Shown in pieces: positions 1 to 5,402 of a stretch of 14,672 nucleotides of DNA. The position numbers and the translations under genes are program-made. The notes under the pieces are model-generated. The model was not told the origin of the DNA. It made no database searches and saw nothing but the letters and a program-made list of their open reading frames with translations. Every line of letters starts with the position of its first letter. Position 1 is the stretch's first letter. The stretch is from Planctomycetales bacterium (GTDB lineage: Bacteria > Planctomycetota > SBBH01): contig SBBH01000222.1 in assembly GCA_005239795.1 (NCBI GenBank), forward strand, positions 1 to 14,672, read 5' to 3'.

Positions 1-96
1 ATGCCTGTTATCGCTGAGCCGCTTTTACGAACTATTTTTGGAGGCATTTCCCCTGTGAAATGTTGGAAAAGTCACCACTGAACTGGGGATACTCGA

Positions 97-126
97 GATT
101 CGTGGATCGCCGGCGCACCACGAACC
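97..126. repeat. Imperfect inverted repeat of the TTCGTGG/CCACGAA family
   Basis: GATTCGTGG at 97-105 faces CCACGAACC at 118-126, pairing 8 of 9 bases around a 12-nt loop. The same words recur at 930-950 and 4973-5057, so this is a dispersed intergenic repeat rather than a gene-specific element. It sits upstream of the flagellar gene; no function can be read from it. Confidence 0.6.
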
Positions 127-146
127 ACGATCCAGGGAGCCTGGTT

Positions 147-174
147 TTGACTCCCTCGGATTCCCTGCTAGAGT
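147..174 (+). promoter_or_regulatory. Candidate promoter abutting the flagellar gene start
   Basis: TTGACT at 147-152 and TAGAGT at 169-174, separated by 16 nt, resemble sigma-70 -35 and -10 boxes (5/6 and 4/6 to consensus). The start codon follows 6 nt after the -10 box, so transcription would begin at or next to the ATG. No Shine-Dalgarno sequence precedes the gene, which fits a leaderless mRNA. The cpaB start at 4631 has almost the same arrangement. No sigma-28 or sigma-54 flagellar promoter was seen. Confidence 0.4.
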
Positions 175-180
175 TCTGAT

Positions 181-900
181 ATGGCTTTCGGCGGGATCGC
201 GGCGGCGCTCTCGGGGATGCAGGCGGCGATCGTGCGTCAGATGATCGGCGCGCACAATGTCGCCAACATCGCCACGCCTGGTTTCAAGGCGTCGCGCGCC
301 GAGACGTCGGCGCGCCCCCCTTTCGGCGGCACCGAGCTTTCCGTCGTCCGGATCGACTATTCTCAAGGGGCGCTCCAGACCGCCACGAACGCATTCGACC
401 TGGCCATCTCGGGCGACGGCTTCATTCCGCTCGAGACACCGGGCGGGATCCGCTACGCGAGGGTCGGGGTCTTCGGCTTGGACGGCGCGGGGAATCTTGT
501 CACGCCTCAAGGGGATCGGACTTCGCCGCCGATCCAGCTTCCGGCCGGCGCCACGGGGTTCGCCGTCGGCGCCGACGGGACGGTCACGGCGCTCCTGGAG
601 GGCGGCGCGACTCAGACCATCGGGCAGATCCCCCTGGTGCGTTTTGCCAACCCCCAGGGGCTTCTGAATGAAGGGGGCGGGATCTACGCGCCCGGGGCGA
701 ATTCCGGCCTCCCGCAGTTTGGGACGGCGGGGATCCCCCCGTTCGGGTCCTTCCTCTCGGGCGCGTTGGAGGCGTCAAACGTCGATCTCGCCACCGAGAT
801 GGTCGAGCAGATCCTCGCCACGCGCACCTTCCAGTTCAACGCGGCGGCCCTGCGCGCTAACGACGAGACCTTGGGGACGCTTCTCGACATCCAGCAGTAA
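181..900 (+). CDS. FlgG-like flagellar hook-basal body rod protein
   Basis: A 239-residue axial flagellar protein of the FlgF/FlgG/FlgE family. The N-terminal rod motif is visible at residues 28-36 (ANIATPGFK). Around 63-81 comes the FlgG-type stretch GAL...DLAISGDGF, and near 192-207 the C-terminal signature SGALEASNVDLATEMV. The central part with GADGTVT and an IGQIPLVRFANP-like stretch also matches FlgG best. It lacks part of the N-terminal domain of classical FlgG (about 260 residues), so FlgF or a divergent rod protein remains possible. Such proteins polymerise as rod or hook segments after export by the flagellar type III apparatus. No other flagellar gene is in the window; the next gene downstream is convergent, so any partners must lie upstream. 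There is no Shine-Dalgarno sequence, and a promoter-like pair abuts the ATG. Confidence 0.85.
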   Translation: MAFGGIAAALSGMQAAIVRQMIGAHNVANIATPGFKASRAETSARPPFGGTELSVVRIDYSQGALQTATNAFDLAISGDGFIPLETPGGIRYARVGVFGLDGAGNLVTPQGDRTSPPIQLPAGATGFAVGADGTVTALLEGGATQTIGQIPLVRFANPQGLLNEGGGIYAPGANSGLPQFGTAGIPPFGSFLSGALEASNVDLATEMVEQILATRTFQFNAAALRANDETLGTLLDIQQ

Positions 901-902
901 TT

Positions 903-933
903 TTCGTCGCTCGTTGTTCTGACGAACGACGAA
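903..933. terminator. Hairpin between convergent genes, probable bidirectional terminator
   Basis: TTCGTCGCTCGT (903-914) pairs with ACGAACGACGAA (922-933), 11 of 12 positions, around a 7-nt loop. It starts 3 nt after the flagellar gene stop and lies 48 nt past the purN stop on the other strand. Neither side has a strong T run; the minus-strand reading is followed by a short AAAATTA-like tract. The terminator role is inferred from position. Confidence 0.5.
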
Positions 934-950
934 TCACGAACCACGATTCA
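930..950. repeat. Three tandem heptamers of the CGAAYCA family
   Basis: CGAATCA (930-936), CGAACCA (937-943) and CGATTCA (944-950) follow each other exactly in 7-nt steps. The tract directly adjoins the hairpin at 903-933. The same units appear at 5030-5057 and, inverted, at 4973-4986. Confidence 0.65.
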
Positions 951-980
951 CGCGTTGGGAGACGTTCTTGATGAAGTGCT

Positions 981-1607
981 CTAGACCGCTTTGCCGCCCT
1001 CGTAGCAGACCTTCCCCTCGATCACCATCCGGATCGCTTCCGGGTAGGCGATCCGCTCCTCCTCGAAAACCCGCTCGGCAAGGCTTTCGGGGGTGTCATT
1101 GGACAGGACCTTGATCCGGCGCTGGAGGATTGTTGGCCCGTGGTCGTACTCCAGGTCGCAGAAGTGGACCGTGCAGCCGGTTTCTTTCTCCTTGGCCGCG
1201 AGCACGGCCGTATGGACGCCGATCCCGTACATCCGCCGGCCGCCGAATTTCGGTAAGAGCGCCGGGTGGATGTTCAGGACCTTTCCCTCGTATTTCTTCG
1301 GGAAGCGCCAGAGATGCAGGAACCCGCCCATGCAGACAAGATCGGGCGTGACCGCTTCCACCTGGCGCGTGATCTCACTGTTAAAAGCCTGTTCGTCGGC
1401 GAACAGTTTTCGGTCGACCAGGGCGACGGGAAGGCGCGCTTGACGGGCCCGGGCGATCCCGATGGCGGCGGGGTTGGAGGAGAGGACGAGGGCGATCTCG
1501 GCCGGCAGGGCGTTCTTCCCGATGAGGTCCACGAGGTTTTGGAGCGTGCGCCCCGCCCCCGAAAGAAGGAAGACGATGCGCGCAGGCTTAGCGGCGTTTC
1601 CGGTCAT
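981..1607 (-). CDS. purN: Phosphoribosylglycinamide formyltransferase PurN
   Basis: A 208-residue enzyme that transfers the formyl group of 10-formyl-tetrahydrofolate to GAR, the third step of purine synthesis, in the cytoplasm. The formyltransferase catalytic triad is present: N112 and H114 in LNIHPALLPKF, and D155 in the EYDHGP segment. The N-terminal phosphate loop reads SGAGRTLQNL (residues 16-25) instead of the common SG-x-GSN, a variant I associate with Planctomycetota-like PurN. The start chosen is ATG 1607-1605, which overlaps the TGA of the upstream gene by 4 nt. A longer reading from 1742 would only add out-of-frame sequence of that gene. It is the last gene of the cpaB-cpaC-tadB unit and ends before the hairpin at 903-933. 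Its place in a pilus operon is unusual and suggests translational coupling rather than purine-specific control. Confidence 0.93.
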   Translation of the reverse strand: MTGNAAKPARIVFLLSGAGRTLQNLVDLIGKNALPAEIALVLSSNPAAIGIARARQARLPVALVDRKLFADEQAFNSEITRQVEAVTPDLVCMGGFLHLWRFPKKYEGKVLNIHPALLPKFGGRRMYGIGVHTAVLAAKEKETGCTVHFCDLEYDHGPTILQRRIKVLSNDTPESLAERVFEEERIAYPEAIRMVIEGKVCYEGGKAV

Positions 1608-2422
1608 GGGCGTTCCTCGGGGGTGACGATCTTCCATATCCAGAGGATTCCGACAAGTTCCAAACAGGCCGCTCCCGCAATCGTCCAGCGCCCGCCGGGA
1701 GAGGCGAGGAATCTCTCGACCATCCCCGGCTCCCAGATCCAAAGAAATGCCAAGAGCGCGAAGGGGATCGCCCCCACGATGGCGGCCTGCATCTTCCCCT
1801 GGGCGGTCATGGCGCGGAGCTTCCCGTCGAGTTTTTGGCGCGCCCGCACGGTGTCGGCGATCGTTTCCAAGGTCTGGCCCAGGCTCGCACCCGCCTCCTG
1901 GGCCAAGGGGATGGCCGTGGCCGTCAGGCGCATGTCCGCCAGGGGAACGCGCCGGGCGAGACTCTCGAGTGCCTCGGCGAGCGTGAGACCCATCTTGATC
2001 TCCTGAAGTGTCTGCTGAAGCTCGGCGCGCAGGGGATTTTCCGCCTCCTCGGCAGTTTCAGCGAGGGCCGCCTCGAGCCCCATGCCGGTCCTCAAAGAGG
2101 AAGCGAGCCGGTCCAGAAAGGGAGGGAGTTGTTCGGAAAGTTTCCGGCGTCGCGCCGCGCCGGCTGCCGCACGCGATGCTGCGAGCGCCGCCGGAGGGAT
2201 CGCCGCCAGACACAAGGCCCAAAAAACTCCTTTGAGAAGTCCCAGGAGAAAGAGCGCAAGGCAAGTGATGAGGAGTTTTTGGTTTTGGGCTGCCAAGTCC
2301 CCGAGGGGGGGCGATCCAGCCCGCCGGACTGCCAGGGCGAGAGCCGTCCAGGCGAGCGAGAAGACCGAAAGCCCCAAGGCCGCGAGGAAGAGAACCGGCG
2401 GCAGGACCCCGGCGTCCGTCAT
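1604..2422 (-). CDS. TadB/TadC-like inner-membrane platform protein (GspF domain)
   Basis: A 272-residue polytopic membrane protein. Hydrophobic segments lie near residues 8-32, 48-80, 212-230 and 246-264. Between them, residues about 95-205 form a cytoplasmic helical GspF (T2SSF) domain, recognisable by QLPPFLDRLASSLRTGMGLEAAL and the acidic/alanine-rich helices after it. In Tad systems TadB and TadC are such inner-membrane platforms driven by the CpaF/TadA ATPase. Only one is present here and no ATPase gene follows, so TadB versus TadC cannot be decided. The ATG overlaps the cpaC stop by 4 nt (ATGA), and the gene overlaps purN the same way. A slippery A AAA AAC heptamer lies shortly upstream in cpaC and would lead into this reading frame. 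Confidence 0.85.
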   Translation of the reverse strand: MTDAGVLPPVLFLAALGLSVFSLAWTALALAVRRAGSPPLGDLAAQNQKLLITCLALFLLGLLKGVFWALCLAAIPPAALAASRAAAGAARRRKLSEQLPPFLDRLASSLRTGMGLEAALAETAEEAENPLRAELQQTLQEIKMGLTLAEALESLARRVPLADMRLTATAIPLAQEAGASLGQTLETIADTVRARQKLDGKLRAMTAQGKMQAAIVGAIPFALLAFLWIWEPGMVERFLASPGGRWTIAGAACLELVGILWIWKIVTPEERP

Positions 2423-3840
2423 CGGCCGGAGCCGGCGGGGTTTTTTTTGTTTTGGTTCTTGCCTTTTTCCGGCGTGTCCGGATCCGGTCGGATCCGCTCG
2501 GAGGCGGCCGCCTCCAGGGCCTTGAGGATCGACGGCACGCGCGGGGTCACGAGAAGCACCAGCTCCTTCTCGTCGGTCCGGTCGGACTTTTCGCGGAAGA
2601 GCTCCGCCAGGATCGGGATGTCACCCAGGATCGGCGTCTTCTCCTTGAAGCGGTCGCGGATCCCCTCGGCGATCCCCGAGACGATGATTGTCTCGTTGAC
2701 GCGGGAGGTGATCTGGGAATCGGTCTTGAATGTCGTGAAGGCGACGTCGGCGCCGGTCCCGGCCTGCTGGGTGGGGGCGCTCACCTCGAGGGCAAGCTTG
2801 GTGCAGACCTCGCCCGTGGAGGCGACGTCCGGCAGGACCGTCAAGAGCAGGCCGAATTTCTTGAACTTGACGTCGGCGACGCCCGTTCCGGCCACGCGGT
2901 AGCCGTGTTCGCCGCCGGCGTGAAAATGCGCCTCCTTGCCGCTCGCCGTGGTGAGAAAGGGCTCCGCCACCATCGTAGCCACGCCCTCCGATTTGAGCTC
3001 CTCCAGGCGCAAAAGCGCTTCCACCGACAACGTGTAGGAGGGGGTCACGCCCCCCTGGACACTTGTCGCCACCGACGCGCCGAGGCGTTTTAGGATGTTG
3101 AAGCCGTGCGTCGCCCCGCGGGTTTTACGCACCAGGATGAATTTCGCGTCGATCTCGACCATCGCCTCCACGACCTTCACGAGATTGACGACGGCGGGAA
3201 AATAAGCCTGGGCCGTCTCCTCGGCGGCCTTGCGGTCGGCCTCGCGGAAGACGGTCCCCTTGAGGATCGCCTTGTCCTGGGCCACCTCAACGCTGACGTT
3301 GGGAAACCCGATCTTCCGGGAGATTTCGGAGGCCATGAGCGACTCGTGCGCGCCCAGGTCCAAGGTCGCGAGGTTCATGACCTGGGGGTACCCTTGAGCG
3401 ATCGTTTGGATGCGCGACAGGTCCTTCTGCGTCAGGACCTTTCCGTCGATCAGGATCCGCTCGCCGACGGCCTTCACGGTGACGCCGGGGATGTCCTTCA
3501 AAAGGTCGCGGATTTCGCCGGCGAGCCCCGGCGGATCTCCTGCGGCGACGCGGATCGCAATCGTCCGGCGCGAGCCATCCTTTTTCCAGAGGATGAGGTC
3601 GGTCCGCCCCGCGCGCTTGGCGGTGAGCACGAGATCTGGCCCCTCAAGGCGCGAGAGGTCGCAGACAGACGGGTCCGCGAGCGATGCCTTGCTGATCTCC
3701 CGCGCGTCGAGCGTTTTCTGCTGGCCGACGACAAGATCCAGCGTCTCTTCCGCGTGGACAGAAGCGGTTCGGAAGATCGCCAGCGCTGCGAAGAGTGCGA
3801 AAAGCCCTTTCCGGGCCTGGGTTCGGCGTCGTCGGTTCAT
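2419..3840 (-). CDS. cpaC: CpaC/RcpA-type pilus assembly secretin
   Basis: A 473-residue outer-membrane secretin of the Tad/Flp pilus type. A Sec signal peptide is clear: arginine-rich n-region, hydrophobic residues 13-24, likely cleavage after A30 (SVHA). Residues 31-100 are the N-terminal pilus/secretion domain. BON-like segments follow at about 128-157 and 190-221. From about 225 the secretin domain begins, closing with the hallmark KTPILGDIPILAELFR and a ELVLLVTPRVP strand. The C-terminal tail is lysine, asparagine and glycine rich. Four-nt ATGA overlaps join it to cpaB upstream and the GspF gene downstream. Near the 3' end (minus-strand reading, 2440-2446) lies A AAA AAC in the -1 slippery phase, followed by a GC-rich hairpin. 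The family assignment is firm; whether it serves a pilus or another secretion device is not shown. Confidence 0.93.
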   Translation of the reverse strand: MNRRRRTQARKGLFALFAALAIFRTASVHAEETLDLVVGQQKTLDAREISKASLADPSVCDLSRLEGPDLVLTAKRAGRTDLILWKKDGSRRTIAIRVAAGDPPGLAGEIRDLLKDIPGVTVKAVGERILIDGKVLTQKDLSRIQTIAQGYPQVMNLATLDLGAHESLMASEISRKIGFPNVSVEVAQDKAILKGTVFREADRKAAEETAQAYFPAVVNLVKVVEAMVEIDAKFILVRKTRGATHGFNILKRLGASVATSVQGGVTPSYTLSVEALLRLEELKSEGVATMVAEPFLTTASGKEAHFHAGGEHGYRVAGTGVADVKFKKFGLLLTVLPDVASTGEVCTKLALEVSAPTQQAGTGADVAFTTFKTDSQITSRVNETIIVSGIAEGIRDRFKEKTPILGDIPILAELFREKSDRTDEKELVLLVTPRVPSILKALEAAASERIRPDPDTPEKGKNQNKKNPAGSGR

Positions 3841-4631
3841 TCGATCTCGGGAAGTCCCGATTTATAGATCGCGACACGTTCACGTTGTTGGCGCACGAGT
3901 TCCGCCAAGCGTTCCGGTGCATAGAGGTGCTCGGAGCGGACGTCGGGGAGCTCCGTTGGGTCGAGCCCGGCGACATCCTGCGGGTGGCGAAGAGCCAGGA
4001 CGAGATCTCCTTCCTGCTGGGCTAGAGCCAGGAGCTGGGCTTCGGCGGGTTTGACGGCCAGGGTCGCGGTCGCGTAGGCGTCTAGAAGATCCCAGCTTCC
4101 TTCGGCTGTGGAGGTCCCCACCGCCAGGACCGTGACGTTTGTCAGGAGCAGACGCGCAACGCGGCCGCTTGTCCCCGTCCCCTCGGAAGCCGGGAGGATG
4201 CCGAAGACATCCACGCGGTCGCGCGGCCGCAGATGCCCGGAGAGTCCCGAGGTGTCGCTCACGGCGATCGTGATTGCACGCTCGCCCGCCGGGACTCGGC
4301 AGGCAAGGCTGTCTCCCCCCTCTGGCAGGTCGAGCCACAGGATCGGTTCTCCCGCGCGCCGGGCTCTGAGAAGCGTGCGGCTCGCGAGGAGGTCGAGCGA
4401 CTCTCCTCCGACGGCCGAGGAAGGGCGCGTGCGCCGGGGGAAACGCGCCGTCGCGAGATCCTCTGGCGCGAGCGTCGCGCCGGCCGGTAGATCCCGCGCG
4501 GCAACGACGAATGAGAGCGTCTCATCCTCGCCCGTCGCGGCGCGCCGGGCGTTCTCGATGTGGCGGTACATCCCGGCCATGGCAAGAAGGGCCACGCCCA
4601 CGGCGGCCAGAAGAGCGATTTTTTCCTTCAC
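3837..4631 (-). CDS. cpaB: Flp pilus assembly protein CpaB (SAF domain)
   Basis: A 264-residue protein with one N-terminal membrane anchor (residues 5-21), a SAF domain at about 40-104 (FVVAARDLPAGATLAPEDLATARFP) and the CpaB/RcpC domain at about 110-235 (ITIAVSDTSGLSGHLRPRDRVDVFG). The C-terminus is helical and charged. CpaB is thought to sit in the periplasm with the CpaC secretin, and the SAF domain may bind peptidoglycan, as in the flagellar FlgA relatives. The start is GTG 4631-4629: an in-frame TAG lies five codons upstream and no other start fits the membrane segment. There is no Shine-Dalgarno sequence. It heads the cpaB-cpaC-tadB-purN unit. The pilin, prepilin peptidase and ATPase genes usually found beside it are absent from the window. 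Confidence 0.92.
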   Translation of the reverse strand: MKEKIALLAAVGVALLAMAGMYRHIENARRAATGEDETLSFVVAARDLPAGATLAPEDLATARFPRRTRPSSAVGGESLDLLASRTLLRARRAGEPILWLDLPEGGDSLACRVPAGERAITIAVSDTSGLSGHLRPRDRVDVFGILPASEGTGTSGRVARLLLTNVTVLAVGTSTAEGSWDLLDAYATATLAVKPAEAQLLALAQQEGDLVLALRHPQDVAGLDPTELPDVRSEHLYAPERLAELVRQQRERVAIYKSGLPEIE

Positions 4632-4640
4632 GGAGAGGGC

Positions 4641-4669
4641 ACTCTAAGAGGGGGCCCCCAGGGGGTCAA
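4641..4669 (-). promoter_or_regulatory. Candidate promoter of the cpaB operon
   Basis: Read on the minus strand, TTGACC (4669-4664) and TAGAGT (4646-4641) are spaced by 17 nt. The GTG start of cpaB follows 9 nt after the -10 box, leaving a leader of a few nucleotides at most. The spacer contains the perfect 10-bp palindrome GGGGGCCCCC (4650-4659), which could be an operator or chance in GC-rich DNA. The match to the pair in front of the flagellar gene (147-174) strengthens both. Confidence 0.45.
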
Positions 4670-4702
4670 GCGCGAGGGGGGAAGAGAATCAGGCGCCCCT
4701 AT

Positions 4703-4774
4703 AGGCGGTTTCCGCCTTCACTGACTTTGTCGGTTACGGCGGACCCGCCGTAGCCCTGAAAGGGCGTAGGCGGG
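4703..4774. repeat. Cluster of three adjacent short hairpins, REP-like
   Basis: AGGCGG-TTT-CCGCCT (4703-4717) is followed by ACTGAC-TTT-GTCGGT (4720-4734, one G-T pair). Next is CCCGCC/GGCGGG (4744-4749 with 4769-4774) enclosing GCCCT-GAA-AGGGC (4753-4765), with a symmetric GTA/GTA internal loop. An alternative fold pairs CGGCGG with CCGCCG (4737-4750). Such compact arrays look like repetitive extragenic palindromes; copies elsewhere in the genome cannot be checked here. Confidence 0.65.
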
Positions 4775-4879
4775 CGCTTCCTCGCCGGACGCTCGCCGCG
4801 CGGATTTCTCTCCCCAAGAGAGTGCCTCGCTAGAAAATTTTTGAGAACAGAAGCAGTCTCCGGCCAAGATAAGGAAAAA

Positions 4880-4964
4880 GGCCACGAAGCGGGGCTCGGG
4901 ACCTGCCTGTGCCGTGCCTCCATCTGTCCGAGATGGCACGGCAGACAGGCCCCGCCTTGTGGCC
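4880..4964. repeat. 85-nt long imperfect hairpin
   Basis: The outer stem pairs 4880-4893 with 4951-4964 (12 Watson-Crick pairs, one G-T, one mismatch). After an asymmetric left-side loop, GCCTGTGCCGTGC (4905-4917) pairs with 4936-4950 with a 2-nt bulge. The tip pairs CATCT (4921-4925) with AGATG (4931-4935) around GTCCG. It may be a repeat element or the core of a small structured RNA on either strand. Confidence 0.6.
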
Positions 4965-4972
4965 GATACCTT

Positions 4973-5057
4973 TTCGTGGTTCGTGAATCCTGGATCGGAA
5001 TGCATCGCATGCTAAGAGGATCCCTCCTGCGAACCACGAATCACGAACAATGAACGA
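4973..5057. repeat. Heptamer repeats in opposed orientation
   Basis: TTCGTGG (4973-4979) and TTCGTGA (4980-4986) run one way. CGAACCA (5030-5036), CGAATCA (5037-5043), CGAACAA (5044-5050) and a degenerate TGAACGA (5051-5057) run the other way. Together they form an imperfect inverted repeat of about 15 nt with a loop of about 43 nt. These are the same words as at 97-126 and 930-950. Confidence 0.65.
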
Positions 5058-5070
5058 TGATCAACACCGG

Positions 5071-5282
5071 GGCGGGAGCGGTTGGCAATGGGCAGACGGC
5101 GCCGAGCGGTCGTCCGGGGGCTGTCGGCCAGGTCTCGCCGCGGACGGTCCAACTCGGAGCCGACGTTCAGGGTTCCGGCGAGACCGCCAGCCGACTGCAG
5201 CGAGGAGGGGGGTGCGCATTGTCCTTCCCGACGAGTGTCCCCGGCGACCGCGAGGCGACGGATGCCGCCAACCGCTCCCGCC
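5071..5282. repeat. 212-bp foldback element with perfect 16-bp ends
   Basis: GGCGGGAGCGGTTGGC at 5071-5086 is repeated as its exact reverse complement at 5267-5282. Complementarity continues inward after a 4-nt bulge, with GGCA, CGCC, GCGGTCG and CGGGG blocks interrupted by short mismatches. Inside, GTCGG (5123-5127) and GGTCTCGCCG (5131-5140) pair with CGGCGAGACC (5176-5185) and CCGAC (5191-5195), giving a branched fold. I found no flanking target duplication. It could be a miniature transposable element or a structured RNA gene; no known RNA family motif (RNase P, SRP, tmRNA, 6S) was recognised. Confidence 0.6.
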
Positions 5283-5387
5283 GATAGGGTCACGATAAAA
5301 GCGGCCGCCTGAAGAAATGTCTGTATCACTGCCAGATCGTGCGGCGCCGCCGAGGCGCATCACAGAGACGCGAAACTGAAAAATCCC

Positions 5388-5393
5388 TAAAAT
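5388..5393 (+). promoter_or_regulatory. -10-like box just before lysA
   Basis: TAAAAT (5/6 to TATAAT) ends 9 nt before the lysA ATG. No good -35 hexamer stands 16-18 nt upstream, and no Shine-Dalgarno sequence lies between box and ATG. If used, the transcript would start within a few bases of the start codon. Confidence 0.35.
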
Positions 5394-5402
5394 GCTTCTT
5401 CC

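Larger units (their letters stand above)
4632..5402. other. 771-nt divergent spacer rich in inverted repeats, no convincing gene
   Basis: This stretch separates the divergent cpaB operon and lysA. Open frames of 70-110 codons exist on both strands but lack ribosome sites and recognisable protein features, and several are read through inverted repeats. What the spacer does hold, in order: the cpaB promoter candidate, three stacked short hairpins (4703-4774), an 85-nt long hairpin (4880-4964), a pair of heptamer repeats in opposite orientation (4973-5057), a 212-bp foldback element (5071-5282) and a -10-like box for lysA (5388-5393). Confidence 0.75.

Noticed and set aside
1..81. Frame open from the window edge to TGA 79-81 (26 codons, begins with ATG at position 1)
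   Set aside because: Too short to judge; it could be the tail of an upstream gene or a chance frame, with no recognisable motif.
4841..5053. 70-codon plus-strand ORF
   Set aside because: It is encoded by the 85-nt hairpin and heptamer repeats and has no protein-like features.
97..5057. Repeats as a CRISPR array
   Set aside because: Units are 7 nt, degenerate and without regular spacers, and no cas genes are present.
5071..5282. Foldback element as a retron msr-msd or a 6S, SRP, RNase P or tm RNA
   Set aside because: No reverse transcriptase gene is nearby, and none of the diagnostic conserved RNA motifs could be found on either strand.
5057..5287. 76-codon plus-strand ORF with fairly high third-position GC
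   Set aside because: It is read almost entirely through the 212-bp foldback element, has no ribosome site, and its composition is explained by the GC-rich inverted repeat. No family resemblance was found.
5012..5329. 105-codon minus-strand ORF with a hydrophobic N-terminus (GTG start), considered as a pilin or small Tad protein
   Set aside because: It lacks a pilin cleavage motif and a ribosome site, and crosses the foldback element and the heptamer repeats; the hydrophobic start is short and the rest is arginine/serine-rich as in shadow frames.
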